The notes under the pieces are model-generated. The model saw nothing but the letters and a program-made list of their open reading frames with translations. It did no database searches and had not been told where the DNA came from. This document shows, one piece after another, positions 1-10,520 of a stretch of DNA of 64,000 nt (position 1 is its first letter; every line of letters starts with the position of its first letter). The position numbers and the translations under genes were made by a program. This stretch comes from Entrophospora sp. SA101 (Eukaryota; Glomeromycota; Glomeromycetes; Entrophosporales; Entrophosporaceae), in the NCBI GenBank assembly GCA_958430865.1, contig CAUDNR010004078.1, forward strand, positions 122,553-186,552, in the 5' to 3' direction.

Positions 1-79
1 GATGATTATTAACTTGGTCTAAAGCCAAGTGTATTTATACCTCTTGGGGCAGTACAAATAATGTGATATGTGCTACTGT

Positions 80-157
80 CACCAATTAAATTTTAGGAGA
101 GCATATTTTTAATTGGTGATAACAATTATTTTTGTTTTGTGTGGATCAGAATGAATA
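80..157 (+). repeat. Hairpin-forming dispersed repeat, copy 1
   Basis: A stretch with a 10-base inverted stem (CACCAATTAA at 80-89, TTAATTGGTG at 109-118) around GGAGAGCATAT, followed by GTGGATCAGAATGA. The same arrangement occurs on the opposite strand at 23633-23704. It lies next to Ty3-type coding remains and may be part of a long terminal repeat, but no boundaries can be defined. Confidence 0.5.
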
Positions 158-448
158 GGGATTAATGAATTGATTTTGTTATTAGTGAATAATTTTGTTT
201 AAAGAAGATAATAGTTTTAATAAAATATTTATTTTGTTTATTTAGTTTTCTTAATTGAAACTAATTAACTTATGAGAAAGTTAATTTACAAGTACATTGA
301 ATTCAAGCTCCTTATATACAATTCAATTAATTAGTAATTCTAATATTTCAAAATTGAAATAATGGAAAGACAATTCTTCCTTAATAAAGTTAAATAAATT
401 ACAACGATATACAAATAATTAACAAATAAAAATTAAAAATAAAATGTA

Positions 449-1355
449 TTACAAAGGTAGATGGCCAAAAGAGTGTCCAAATCTAATTCTGATAACATCA
501 CTCCTTCTAAATTGAGCTCCTGCAATACAGGCAAAGTAAAATCTTTCAGCAATCCTGTGATAGGTTGCTTCAATTCCAAAGTGTCTAGCCAACGAATCAG
601 CATGTAAGTTGTGTAAAATGTTTTCTACCTCATTTGATTTCACCATCCGAAAGGGTGGGTCTTTGAGGGCTCTTCCTATTCTTTTTGTATAGGATACCTT
701 CTCTGACAAGAAAATATCTTGATTGACTTCTTATTTTCCTTTGTTCTTCATCTGTAGATGATTCTGGAAAGATTAAATCTTAAATAATAAATAAAGACAG
801 TATAATACTAATTTATAAAAGTGTAAAGTGTAAAAAATGTACAAAGTGTAAAAAGTGTAATGCACTCTAACCAAATCCATGCATCACCAGCACGATCATC
901 CACCAAGTCATCATGTCCGCAAGAAAGTTAAGTAATAATTAAATAAATAATATAAATGATAAAAATAATATATGAGAAAAGAAAAAAAAAACTGTATGTT
1001 ACGTGTATATATATAAATAATACTAATTAATTAAAATGTTTTAATTAAATCAATCCCAGTATCCCGTTTTTATTCTAGACATTGCATCTACATTCTGATG
1101 CTTCTTTCCTGATCTACGTTCTACTTCAAAATTGTATGACTGTAATGTCATAATCCAACAAGCCAATTTTCCTTTTGGTTCCTTCATATTGTTTAAATAC
1201 TTCAATGCTGCATGATCTATAATTAATTTAAACTTGGATCCACTAAGGTATGTATGAAAATGTTTTATAGCCCATATAATGCCGAGGCATTCTAATTCTG
1301 TTGCTGCATAGTTCTTCTCTACTGGTCTTAGTTGTCTACTAGCATATGCAATCAC
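449..1355 (-). pseudogene. Ty3/gypsy-type retrotransposon pol remnant (RNase H and integrase zinc-binding parts)
   Basis: Two coding fragments on the minus strand. Positions 1050-1355 encode an RNase H-type segment that begins YASRQLRPVEKNY and includes ATELECLGIIWAIKHF and a terminal DAMSR, a layout characteristic of the RNase H domain after Ty3/gypsy reverse transcriptase. Positions 449-709 resemble the HHCC-type integrase N-terminus (HADSLARHFGIEATYHRI followed by a short C-x-x-A stretch). The roughly 340 bases between them and the flanks contain stops and frameshifts, and neither reverse transcriptase nor an integrase core is recognisable. This is a dead fragment of an LTR element read from right to left; any 3' LTR would be expected below about position 400. 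Family assignment is fairly safe, exact boundaries are not. Confidence 0.75.
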
Positions 1356-1629
1356 TCTTTCATTTCCTTTATTATCTAGTTGTAAAATAAAAATTATTTA
1401 CACAGCTGCGCGACCAAAATTATTACTTTTTATTGGGTAAAATAAAAAAATTACGTCAAAATCTGAAAAACGGTTTTTAAATTGTTACGTAGTGTCTCAC
1501 TGCGCAACTAAAGTTATTTGAATATTGTTATTATTTTATTTATAATTATCAAACAAAATCTATTTTTTTAACAATAAACGATATCTTTTAAATTATGGCT
1601 AAAATTTATGATTAATAATTTTTTTTGAT

Positions 1630-2116
1630 ACAGATAATTTTATATGATAACGAGAACTTCTATTAAAGTATTAAAGCATGAGTTCATTGGTAAGCTGTCT
1701 GAACACGGCATCTGCAATAGAACGGTAGGTGTGACCACCAAAGTTATAGATGATGATAATGTAGAAATTACTTTTCCAACTAATGGTAAAATTACTAAAA
1801 TGAGCGTTCAAAAAATCACTATGAATTTTGAAATAAACAGTACACATACCTCGAGGTTCAATTCCCATTGCAGAATGCATTTGCCTTGATAACACACAAG
1901 ACTCAAGGCATGGCATTGCCACATGTGACTCTAACGATTGATGAAAATATGTTTCCCCCAGTTCAGTTCTATGTGGAGATGAGCAGGGCTCCTTATTGGG
2001 ACCAGTTGGACATCCTTTCATTTGATTTTGATTGCTTAAAGGTGAATAAAGATGTTGTGACTGAATACAGAAGATTGAATCTTTTACACCAAAACAGTCT
2101 AAAAAAATATTATTAA
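1630..2116 (+). pseudogene. PIF1-like helicase C-terminal fragment (Helitron-type), frameshifted
   Basis: Two overlapping frames encode the end of a PIF1-family helicase. The first (from about 1644) carries EHGICNRTVGVTTKV and DDDNVEITFPTNGKI; the second (from about 1868) carries the motif V-like ALITHKTQGMALPHVTLTI and the motif VI-like FYVEMSRAP. They overlap near 1868-1889, so at least one frameshift separates them. The N-terminal ATPase part (Walker A and B) is missing. In fungi such PIF1 remnants are often pieces of Helitrons or captured helicase copies; no Helitron end was identified. A second copy of the same family is at 13440-14172. Confidence 0.75.
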
Positions 2117-2119
2117 TTA

Positions 2120-2480
2120 ATATTATTATTTCGAATTATTCGTTTTTATTTTATTCAAATATTCATTTTTATCCGTTTTATTTTGAATTGTTCATTTATT
2201 TTGAATTACTTGTTTTATTTTGAATTATTCATTTTTTTTTGAATTATTCATTTTATTCAAATTACTTGTTTTACTTGAACTATTCGAACCATTCATTTAT
2301 TTGAATCGTTCGTTTATCCATTTTATTCAAATTGTTTATTTGTTTTATTTGAATTGTCTACTTGAATTATCGAATTATTCGTTATTCATTTTATTTGAAT
2401 AAACTTCCAATTTAATTCGAATACTCAATTCATAATAATAACAAGTAAAACAAATAATTCGAATAAACCTTATTCAAATA
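2120..2480. repeat. Degenerate AT-rich minisatellite (GAATTATTC/TTTTATTTGAAT words)
   Basis: About 360 bases built from loosely repeated words such as GAATTATTCGTTTTATT and TTTATTTGAATTGTT, with no constant period. The open frame across part of it is Phe/Leu/Ile-rich and reflects the repeat. A reverse-complement relative lies at 51030-51240. Confidence 0.6.
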
Positions 2481-2547
2481 GAAACCCTAATCAGTGTAGT
2501 TGTATATAGTGATTTTAATTTAGTTTGCCATAATTGGTGACTCCAAT

Positions 2548-2571
2548 AACTCGGATCACACGCTTGCAATA
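2548..2571 (+). repeat. Short motif shared with 47167-47190, LTR-end-like
   Basis: AACTCGGATCACACGC followed by TTGCAATA matches the segment at 47167-47190 with three differences in 24 bases. In both places it follows repeat-like AT-rich DNA. It may be the end of a solo long terminal repeat; the other end is not identified. Confidence 0.35.
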
Positions 2572-2700
2572 TTTATTACAGTGCTGAATTGTTGTAGTTC
2601 AGTTAATTTAATTTTTTTTAAATTAATATTAATATATTTTGTGTGATACATATTTATGGCTGAAAAAAAATTTTTTTTTGACAATTTATACAAAAACCAT

Positions 2701-3657
2701 GATGGAGAACACTTTGGATGAAAATAAACATCATTATGATACTTCTACTGACAAAAATGATGAATATTCTGATAAAAGAAAAGAAAAATATGGGGAATGT
2801 TTAACATGCAATAGATATAATACTGATAGGACCTCGGACAATCATATTTGAACTGGTATGTAAGAAAACATTGTGAAAAATACTCCGAATATCTTACTAA
2901 AAATAGCTAGAGTGTCTCCTTTTTGGGCTATTTTTTTTAAATACCCAATTTTATTATGTAAATGCTTGAAGATCTGACTGGTGTTTTAACGAGATCACTA
3001 CCCACTTTTCTCAATACCAGTTTGATTATAATTGTCCGAGGTCCTATACTGATTATTTGTGGTGTCAAACATGTGATCCAAAGTTATTAACTGAAGGATG
3101 GACTAGGGGCAATGAAACATTAGATGAGCTGATTAAAAGCACACAACTTAAAACAACCAAGTATCATTATAGTAATCATCTTCAATGGATTCCTTATAAT
3201 TATTTAACAAATATTGAAGAGATAGGTGAAGGTGGGTTTGCAACTATATCCAAAGCTACTTGGTTAAATGATGAGAAAAGTGTAAATTATGTAATTAAAA
3301 AAAGAAACTAGTGAAGATATGACTGTGGCATTAAAAAAATACATAATTCACAGAATGTTTTTGATGAATTTCTTAATGAGGTAAATTATTTTGTTTTTCT
3401 ATTTATTTCAGGCTTTTAAATGTTGTTCTGAAATTCAACATATTATTTTTATATAGTTTAGAAATTATGTTACATTTTATGGTGAATCATTTATAAATAA
3501 AATTTATGGATTAACACAAGATCCAGCTACAAAAGAATATATCTTTGTAATGGAATACAACATGGAAGATGTATGTCTTGAATGTTATGAAGATCAATAT
3601 TCAAAGAAAAGAGATGAGGAATACCATAAATTGGGTATCAAAGATACCAAAGTTTAA
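2701..3657 (+). pseudogene. Truncated TKL-type protein kinase, split by a TIR element
   Basis: The 5' piece (2701-2827) encodes KYGECLTCNRYNTD, the start of the Cys-pair region typical of these fungal kinases. The next piece resumes at 3054 with WCQTCDPKLLTEGW, then WIPYNYLTNIEEIGEGGFA (glycine-rich loop) and a VIKK lysine. Between them sits an inserted element (2828-3045); removing it with one 8-bp duplication restores the frame. Frameshifts occur near 3300 and 3335. An intron at 3381-3456 (GTAAAT...TATAG) is retained, and coding resumes as FRNYVTFYGESF and IYGLTQDPATKEYIFVMEYN (positions 3457 on). The frame then diverges and stops at 3657, so the catalytic loop and C-lobe are absent. It was a Ser/Thr or Tyr kinase of the expanded AM-fungal family and cannot be active now. 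Confidence 0.8.
2828..3045. mobile_element. Non-autonomous hAT-like MITE, 218 bp, 8-bp target duplication
   Basis: Terminal inverted repeats of 32 bases (2828-2859 and 3014-3045) begin AGGACCTCGGACAAT and differ at only about four positions. The element is flanked by identical 8-base copies ATACTGAT at 2820-2827 and 3046-3053. An 8-bp duplication is the hallmark of hAT elements. There is no internal coding capacity. It sits inside a kinase coding exon. Confidence 0.85.
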
Positions 3658-4703
3658 CACAAGTTTTTCATTCAACGTATCTAATTTAAAACAACAAAAA
3701 AATTAGTCAGAAACGAACATGTAGTTTGATTGGCAGGTGTAAAGAGTCCAAGTTTTAATTTACTATTGCCCAATTTTCCTGGCATGTGTGTTTTTTATGA
3801 TATCATCAACCATTTTCTTTTCTTTTCATTGGGACGATTTGGTTCATAAATTGCCAGCTTGACTGTTGAACCGAGGTTTTACAATAATAGATTATTTAAT
3901 TTATTAATATATATACAGCACCTACATAAAATAACCAGAATGCAAATACGTACATAATTAATAATATAGAAAAACAGGACAGAATTATTATTGGTAAATT
4001 AGAAGGTAAAATTGTGGTTATGTTATACATGAAAATGAAATCATGTGAATTTCATATCCAAACACCCACCCCAAAATTTTTAATTTCAACAGTTACACGC
4101 AAAAACGCAAAAACTAAATTCCTTTTTTTTTTAAAAAAAGAAATTTTTTAAAAAGTCCATGATATAAAATGTGTAAATTCAATAGTGTTAAAAAAAATGT
4201 TATTAATGCCAATATTAACAGTATTACATAAGCACTTAGGTAAACTTAATATAAAAATCATGAAAATTGATTGGGACCTCAATTGGAAGTTTCCGGGTCC
4301 TGTTAGAATGTGACACTTTTTTTTATAAATATCGTCTGAACATTATTGTCAACATTAAGATTGACTGAATATTGGCAATGGCCTTATTTAATTATCAACC
4401 CTTTTATTAGGAGAGAAGAAACAATTTATATAAATATTAAATAAAAGCATGCAAAAGGTTATATAATTTTGGGAGTCGTATCGTGCATGTTAAAGGAATA
4501 AATTAATATTAATAATTCGAATTAAAATACGGAAAAACAATATAAACATATGGAAATGGTATAATGACAGTTATATATTATGCTTTTGTTTATTTATTAT
4601 TATCACCAATTACAATACACACACAAATTTGTATCATGAAAATAATAAAAATAATAATTACATGTAACCCCAACAACGACTAACATATAACCCCAACAAC
4701 GAT

Positions 4704-4755
<52 letters not shown>

Positions 4756-4814
4756 TTTATTTTATATACATTTTTTTTTTAAAAAAGAAATAAATATGAA
4801 AGTTGAGACATACA
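3658..4814. other. Intergenic AT-rich DNA, no gene recognised
   Basis: No open frame with family resemblance was found on either strand. It holds homopolymer A/T runs and, at 4706-4752, an uninterrupted AAT trinucleotide microsatellite. Confidence 0.6.
4706..4752. repeat. (AAT)n microsatellite
   Basis: About 15 consecutive AAT units, just downstream of the 3' end of the minus-strand gene at 4815-5261. Confidence 0.9.
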
Positions 4815-5261
4815 TCAAAATAAGTCATCGGAAAATGTGGCGGAGTCGCTACAATAATATTGATACATAGTCTCGTTATTTATATTTTGTTCTTCGAAAT
4901 CGTCTTCATTGTCTTCTTCATGTAAACTCGTTATGTTTTGTAATGTACCGTTGAAGAAATCTTTAATATTAATCATAAACTCGTCCGTTAATCCAATATT
5001 AACACAAACGTTGTTGTTGTTGTTGTTGTTGTTATTATTATTTAGTTCTCGATGATTGGATAATTGGTCTGCTGACACTTGCGAAGACAATTTTCTAGGC
5101 CCTTCTAGCTCAATTTCTTGAACAAATACTAAGAATGACGGTGATACTGATGACGAAATAACTTTTTCGTTATTGATATTTTTCTTCCGTTGCCATTTTT
5201 TTTCACTTTGACTTGTTTTGTTGAAGCGATTATTATTGTCTGACATTTTTCCAAATTTCAA
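4815..5261 (-). CDS. Asn-rich hypothetical protein, 148 aa
   Basis: A single open frame of 148 codons with no recognised domain. The N-terminal quarter is basic and hydrophilic (MSDNNNRF, SEKKWQRKKN), the middle has a run of about eleven Asn encoded by mixed AAT/AAC codons, and the C-terminal third is acidic (EEDNEDDFEEQ) and ends in SDDLF. A second Met at residue 6 (MSDNNN) is an equally plausible start. No signal peptide or membrane segment is seen. The reading frame is long for such AT-rich DNA and the composition is gene-like, but expression is not shown. Function unknown. Confidence 0.5.
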   Translation of the reverse strand: MKFGKMSDNNNRFNKTSQSEKKWQRKKNINNEKVISSSVSPSFLVFVQEIELEGPRKLSSQVSADQLSNHRELNNNNNNNNNNNVCVNIGLTDEFMINIKDFFNGTLQNITSLHEEDNEDDFEEQNINNETMYQYYCSDSATFSDDLF

Positions 5262-6289
5262 ATGAATTTTTAAAATTATATAATTTTCAAAAGTTAATAA
5301 TGCTAATATTTATATGATTTTTTTTTATTCAAAAAAAAAGATTGTTTTCACAATCCTTGTTATTTATATTTGTGGAATATAAATCACTGTTTTCTTATTT
5401 CAATTATGACTCAATCATTTAATCAATTAAGTTAGTTCGAGCGGAGAACTTTTATCTCTAGCTAAGATTATTCAACGATACTTTTGATTTGTCCAAAACT
5501 TGTTTAGTCTTCGCCATACTTGTTATCGAATCTTACTGTTATTGTAATTGATAGATTACGTATAATCTTTTATTGATAAAATAATCAAATAACTGCTTAG
5601 TATCACAGCAGTAGAGTACACTATGATGGTTATTAATCAGAAATCAAACAAAGCATTTAATTTAAACAGGTTTTTAACTATTACAATTTGCCAATCCATT
5701 AAGGTCAAATCTTCGTGTTATGAAAGTTCAATACATCGGGGAACATCTTACCGCACCACCCTGGGATACATTAAAAAAACTAGTGATTATATTTATATGA
5801 CTGATTCGATTTAATAATTTAATATGTAATTCAAATAATAATAATAATAAATTCAAATTTGTGCAAGATTAAATTTCGTGCAACAATTATTTAAAATAAG
5901 AAATAGATTACACTATGGATATAATTGGTTCGAGAAAACCGTAATGGTAATAGTAATAGTAATATTAATATAATAGTAAATTATAAATAAAAAAAAAGTT
6001 CCGTAGTTAAATTCCGTAATAGTAATAATAATAGTGAATACTGTAATTATGGTAAATAAACTGGTTTTCTTTATTCTTTTCATTTTCGCAATAAAAATGC
6101 AGTGTTATTATTATGTAAATATTGAGTGAGGATCAATAAATCAAATGCTTTAAAAATAAAAACATTTGAAAAACAAGTTAATTAATTTATTAATGCTAGT
6201 TTTAAAAAAATAGTAATAATTATGATCTTTATTTCGGACTAATTAATTAATATATAAATTCCTATATTACACAATTGTTCTTTATAAAA
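5262..6289. other. Intergenic, nothing recognised
   Basis: AT-rich with short TAATAG/AATAATA runs near 5840 and 5940-6060. A 63-codon open frame at 5623-5814 has no family resemblance and is not called. Confidence 0.55.
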
Positions 6290-7480
6290 TAAAAAGGATT
6301 TCCTATTTCTAAATTATGATTATCGGCATTATTATCATATTCATCGTCACTACTATTGTTCTTATCATCATCTTCAAAATCAAAAATTCCCAATTCAAAA
6401 AGTAATCAACCTCCATAATCATGCAAAGCACCAGTCAATTGTTCTTCTGATATTTCTGAATAACGTAATTCAACTCATTTTTTGCATTAGTGACATAGAA
6501 AGAACGTAACTTGGCCATATTGGAAGCTTTTCTAACATCAAGTCTATAAGAAAAATAATTATTAGAATATTGTATATGTATTGGAAAAAAATAAATATAT
6601 ATTCATTTGAGTAAACCAACTCAATACTAAAAATAAACATTCACGCCTTGCACTGTGAGGTACAATGGATAAAGTATACAATGCCAACAACATCATCATT
6701 TACAACACCTTACAAGAAATTCGCCATGTTTTTAGACATTCTGATCCTTTTACATGTGAATAACGATAAGGGAAAGAAGTTAAGAGAATCATGATTTTTT
6801 ATTTGTGTGATTAAAATTTAAGCACTTTTATTAAAAAAAAATTTTTTTTTTCCATAGCTTTAATACTGCACGTATCACTGAATGAAAGACTACAGGAACC
6901 ATCTCATTACTGCAGTATTTTGGATGTAAAAAATAACAAAGTAAATATCAAATTGTATCCATTGTTTGTTATATATTTGAATAATAAGAATTGAAAAAAT
7001 ATCTTCCAGTGTGCAATTGGCAGACTCTATACAGCATATACATTTGACAACGTGTTTTGAAGGTGGCAATGCTTTTGTAAGACGTTCAAAATTTGCCCGA
7101 TAATTTCTATTATACAAATTATTTGGCATACATCTTCAAGCCGAAATACACTATTACAACAATCCCCATCCTATCTTTAATAACAATGGACCCTTTAACT
7201 TTTCATCATAAAGTTATGCGCCTGCTTTATAAAAATCTTGAAAGTGACTCAAATTTTTGACATTGAGATAAAGTATTAGTATTTTTGCCATAAACAATTT
7301 TTTTGCAATATCTGGATTAATGATACCTGACAACATGTTTTTGTCAAATCATTGTTAATGTGACAAATTGACGAAAAGAGGAAAATGTAACGAAGATGCG
7401 ACGAAAAGGAGATTATTGCTCTTAATTAATGTCATTTGTTTCACTTAATATTCTTCATTGAAATATCAGACAATAGTCGG
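6290..7480 (-). pseudogene. hAT-type transposase remnant (C-terminal half)
   Basis: The best-preserved piece (6890-7129) reads YRANFERLTKALPPSKHVV then ESANCTLEDIFSILI, which resembles the region of AM-fungal hAT-like transposases written as E-x-x-x-A-T-L-A-D-C-F. Farther along the minus strand (6540 to 6300) come MAKLRSFYVTNAKNEL, SEEQLTGALHDYGG and an acidic tail FDFEDDDKNN, as in the C-terminal end of the same family. Upstream (7150-7300) traces such as SHFQDFYKAGA fit the preceding region. Several frameshifts and stops separate the pieces. The call rests on pattern recognition only. Confidence 0.5.
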
Positions 7481-7594
7481 TCTCGATTTGTAGGTATTGT
7501 CCTCTTCTTAATTAGGAAGACCAGCTTTTAAGGTTTGAGTCCATTTTATTAAAGAGACTATTAGAAATTCTTAAGATCACTTTTCTGCTAAATG

Positions 7595-7695
7595 TTTGTA
7601 CTTTACCAAAAATTTCAACGTGGAGAAACATCAAGACTTGTGGCTCATTCAGCTAATCATTGTATCGGATGTGATTTAGAAATAAGAGTATCTTG
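7595..7695 (+). pseudogene. BED-type zinc-finger fragment of a hAT transposase
   Basis: The plus strand encodes FQRGETSRLVAHSANHC then CDLEIRV, matching the second half of the BED-like finger (W-x-R-G-x ... H-L-A-x-x-C) at the start of hAT proteins in these fungi. The first Cys pair is not found and a stop follows. It is divergently oriented from the remnant at 6290-7480, so the two are not simply one element. Confidence 0.4.
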
Positions 7696-7699
7696 AATT

Positions 7700-9360
7700 A
7701 ATTAACCAAGAAAATACTATATAGATCCAATAGCATTTCCACTTTCTTCAGGACTTAATGATACCTGATGAATGTATTCGAGAAATCAATTCAAAAATCA
7801 CCAAATTTAATTTCATTGGTTTTATACATTCTAGTATGTCACCCTAATTAATAATGATGCGAAATCACAAAGCAATTGTAAAAATATATATTGTATAAAT
7901 AATACAAATGAATTAAAAAAAACACATTATTACAATAGCGATAAAAAGGAATTATATGCTGAAAGAAAACGTGTATCTAGAGGCTTTTAAGAAGCTGAAC
8001 AAGGTATTAATTGTTAAAAACTCCAAGCCAGTAAAATCAGTGAGTGTTTAGCTAGAAGACAATTCTATCACAATAATGGTTTACCGACAAATACGTTACC
8101 GAGGCGAAGGAAGACCTTTGATACGAAGGGATTTATGAAAAGTTAAAAGACAAGAGAAACTTTCAAGCCAATTCAAATAATTCGTAACAGGAAAAAAACC
8201 ATTTAGCCAATATTCAAGAAGTTTTAAACAGTGATATCACCCAAGAATTTAAAAAGTAATTAAAAGCCAGGGAAAAGAAATTGGAGATCTATTAGTCAAA
8301 GGAATCAAGGAATGGCAAGAAAAATGAGAGCACCATCTAAAAACCAAATCCTTGCCAGGTTTGCCAAACAAATAAATCAAAATCAAATTGTTAGGAAACA
8401 AAATTAAAAACCAATTTCAGCCGGTAGTAAAAACAAAACCAATTAATGATTCTCTTTTCAGCATTTTACTTACATCTATATTTCACTTTTCTGAATAAAG
8501 TGTATGGTGGAATTCTTTTGGAAAAAGTAAAGATTGATTGTTGTTGTTGAAACTATTTTCAATGAAATAAATTTGAATTAGGTGGTTCATCGTGAGCCAA
8601 GTAATAATGCGAAACATCATCCCAAAGAAGCTTCAGGAAATAACATTTGATATGATACAATTGTGTCATTAAATTTCTCTTTAGAGATATCTTGAAATCA
8701 AATCAAAAGAATGATACATTCTTTAAATATTTTTTCCTCCAAAATTTTCAATTTGTGCAATTCATTTGATGGATGATATAATTCCAAATATCAATTTCTC
8801 CTAAATTTATTTTTAAAATAGATACAAGCATTGGGTTTTCAATACCTTTATAATCATTTGACTTTAAAAACATTCTGATGTGTTATTGATTAAGTTTTCA
8901 AAGTAATCTTGAAGTATACTAAATGATGATTGATATTTTGGCGAAATTTGATGCAGATAATTTGGCTGCAGACTCATTCCTTTTCCTTTGAAATTAGACA
9001 ATTTTGTAAATCATCAAGCAATTCATTGAAATCTAATCCATTGAAATTTGATTCATGACATCAATAAGAAGTTTATCAAATCCAAGCTATCTATTTATTA
9101 ATATATACCTTTTTTAAAAACAAGATTTTGTTTTAACAGTTTTGGATTTACTATATGAGCTTTGAAAATTTTAATATCATTCTCTTCTGTATCAATTTTA
9201 ATTTTCGTATCATAAGGATCTGGTTCAAACAACATATTTGTTAGATCATTTACTGTATAAGGTTACTAGTATGCTTTGAAGGTAAAGCATTTTGTTTTTG
9301 TTTGAAGTAAGGATGTTGCTACTATTAGTCATTTTTAAATTTTGTGCCAGATTTGATTTA
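7700..9360. other. Degenerate sequence without assignable gene
   Basis: Between about 7920 and 8460 the plus strand shows coding-like stretches interrupted by many stops (for example RRQFYHNNGLPTNTLPRR near 8050-8105 and ARFAKQINQNQI near 8360), suggesting an old decayed gene or element that I cannot name. 8500-9360 is AT-rich with nothing recognised. Confidence 0.4.
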
Positions 9361-9369
9361 CCAACTAGA

Positions 9370-10520
9370 ATTAATAATGTTGTTTGACAAAATGTTACCA
9401 AAGTTGTAAAACTATTACGTCAAATTTGCTGCTATTAAGCCCAAAAATGACACAAGTAAAATGCTTTAAAGGCTAATGAATAACTTGTAAATATATATTC
9501 AAGGTATTTTTTTCTTGTGTATCCCAATATCTCCTTTTTTTCATCAGTTGTTCCCAGGAGCAAAGTTTTTCTTTTGCTGAATACAAATTCAGTTCCCACT
9601 AGGAATTCGGTACTTTATGTTCCAGGGTCAACTAATTTTAGTGTATATAATTATTATCAAATGAAAATTTTGTGTAAAAGCTATGGAGGTTTTTATAATA
9701 AATTGATTAAGTGACTTTGCAATAATAAACCATCTTTATATAACTTCTGGTTTTCTCTTGAAAAAGCATAACATCGGGTCCTTACAGAGGAAAATAATAG
9801 ATAATTAACATTTAATAAATAAAACTCTATGATAGAATCATTATTTTTATTAAATAAAATTAATCGTTAATAAACTTTTAAAAATAAAAACATTGTCTTT
9901 ATTCTCTTTGTTTAATAAAAGCAACAAGTGTGATTAGTGCCTTGGTAAAGGCAACAATTGTGGAGCTTTGGTAAAAAGCCACGTTTATTTGCTTTAGTGA
10001 GCAAGCAGGCAAGGTTAGGATACCAACGTTGGTTAACTAGTAAGTGTTAACAACGATTAATAACGTGATTTTCTTTAGTGAGTAAGTAAAGGTTTGGATT
10101 CAGAGATTTGTCTAGGTGCAAGAAAGAGCAAATAAACTAATTAATTGACAAGCACCGAATTTTTTGCAATCAACTTACAAGAGTAGCCCAAAATTTAAGC
10201 CATAATTGTTAATTAACCGGAATGATACCTCACAATATCACCATTTAACAAGAATCAAGAAACTATAAAAGGTTTATTATTTCAAAGCATAATTATAATT
10301 TAGCTTTGAGAAACAAAATAAAAAATAAATAAAAAGATAAATAAAAAGATTATAATAAATTTATAGTGGAGATTAAATTAGTCATTCATCGCATCTTTTC
10401 TTTTACTATTATTACTAGAATCTAATGTCTATTAATTAATTAATTAATATTAGTAATAATTAATAGATAGCAATTTCCAATTGATTAATAATGAAATTTT
10501 TATTCACCCTTGTTAACATT
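9370..10520. repeat. 3' flank of kinase unit A, duplicated at 19950-20592 and 34420-35758
   Basis: This flank shares diverged but clear homology with the DNA downstream of kinase copies B and C: compare TTGTTTGACAAAATGTTACC near 9378 with TTGTTTTGACGATATGTTAC near 34423, and the GCTTTAGTGAGCAAGCA words near 9990 and 35035. The duplication unit therefore extends well beyond the coding sequence. A short internal repeat (TTTGCTTTAGTGAG.AAG) occurs twice near 9988 and 10070. Confidence 0.65.

Noticed and set aside
1854..1872. GGTTCAATTCCC resembling a tRNA T-arm
   Set aside because: It lies within the helicase reading frame and no cloverleaf can be drawn around it.
2220..2402. 60-codon Phe/Leu/Ile-rich frame
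   Set aside because: By-product of the AT minisatellite; no start context or homology.
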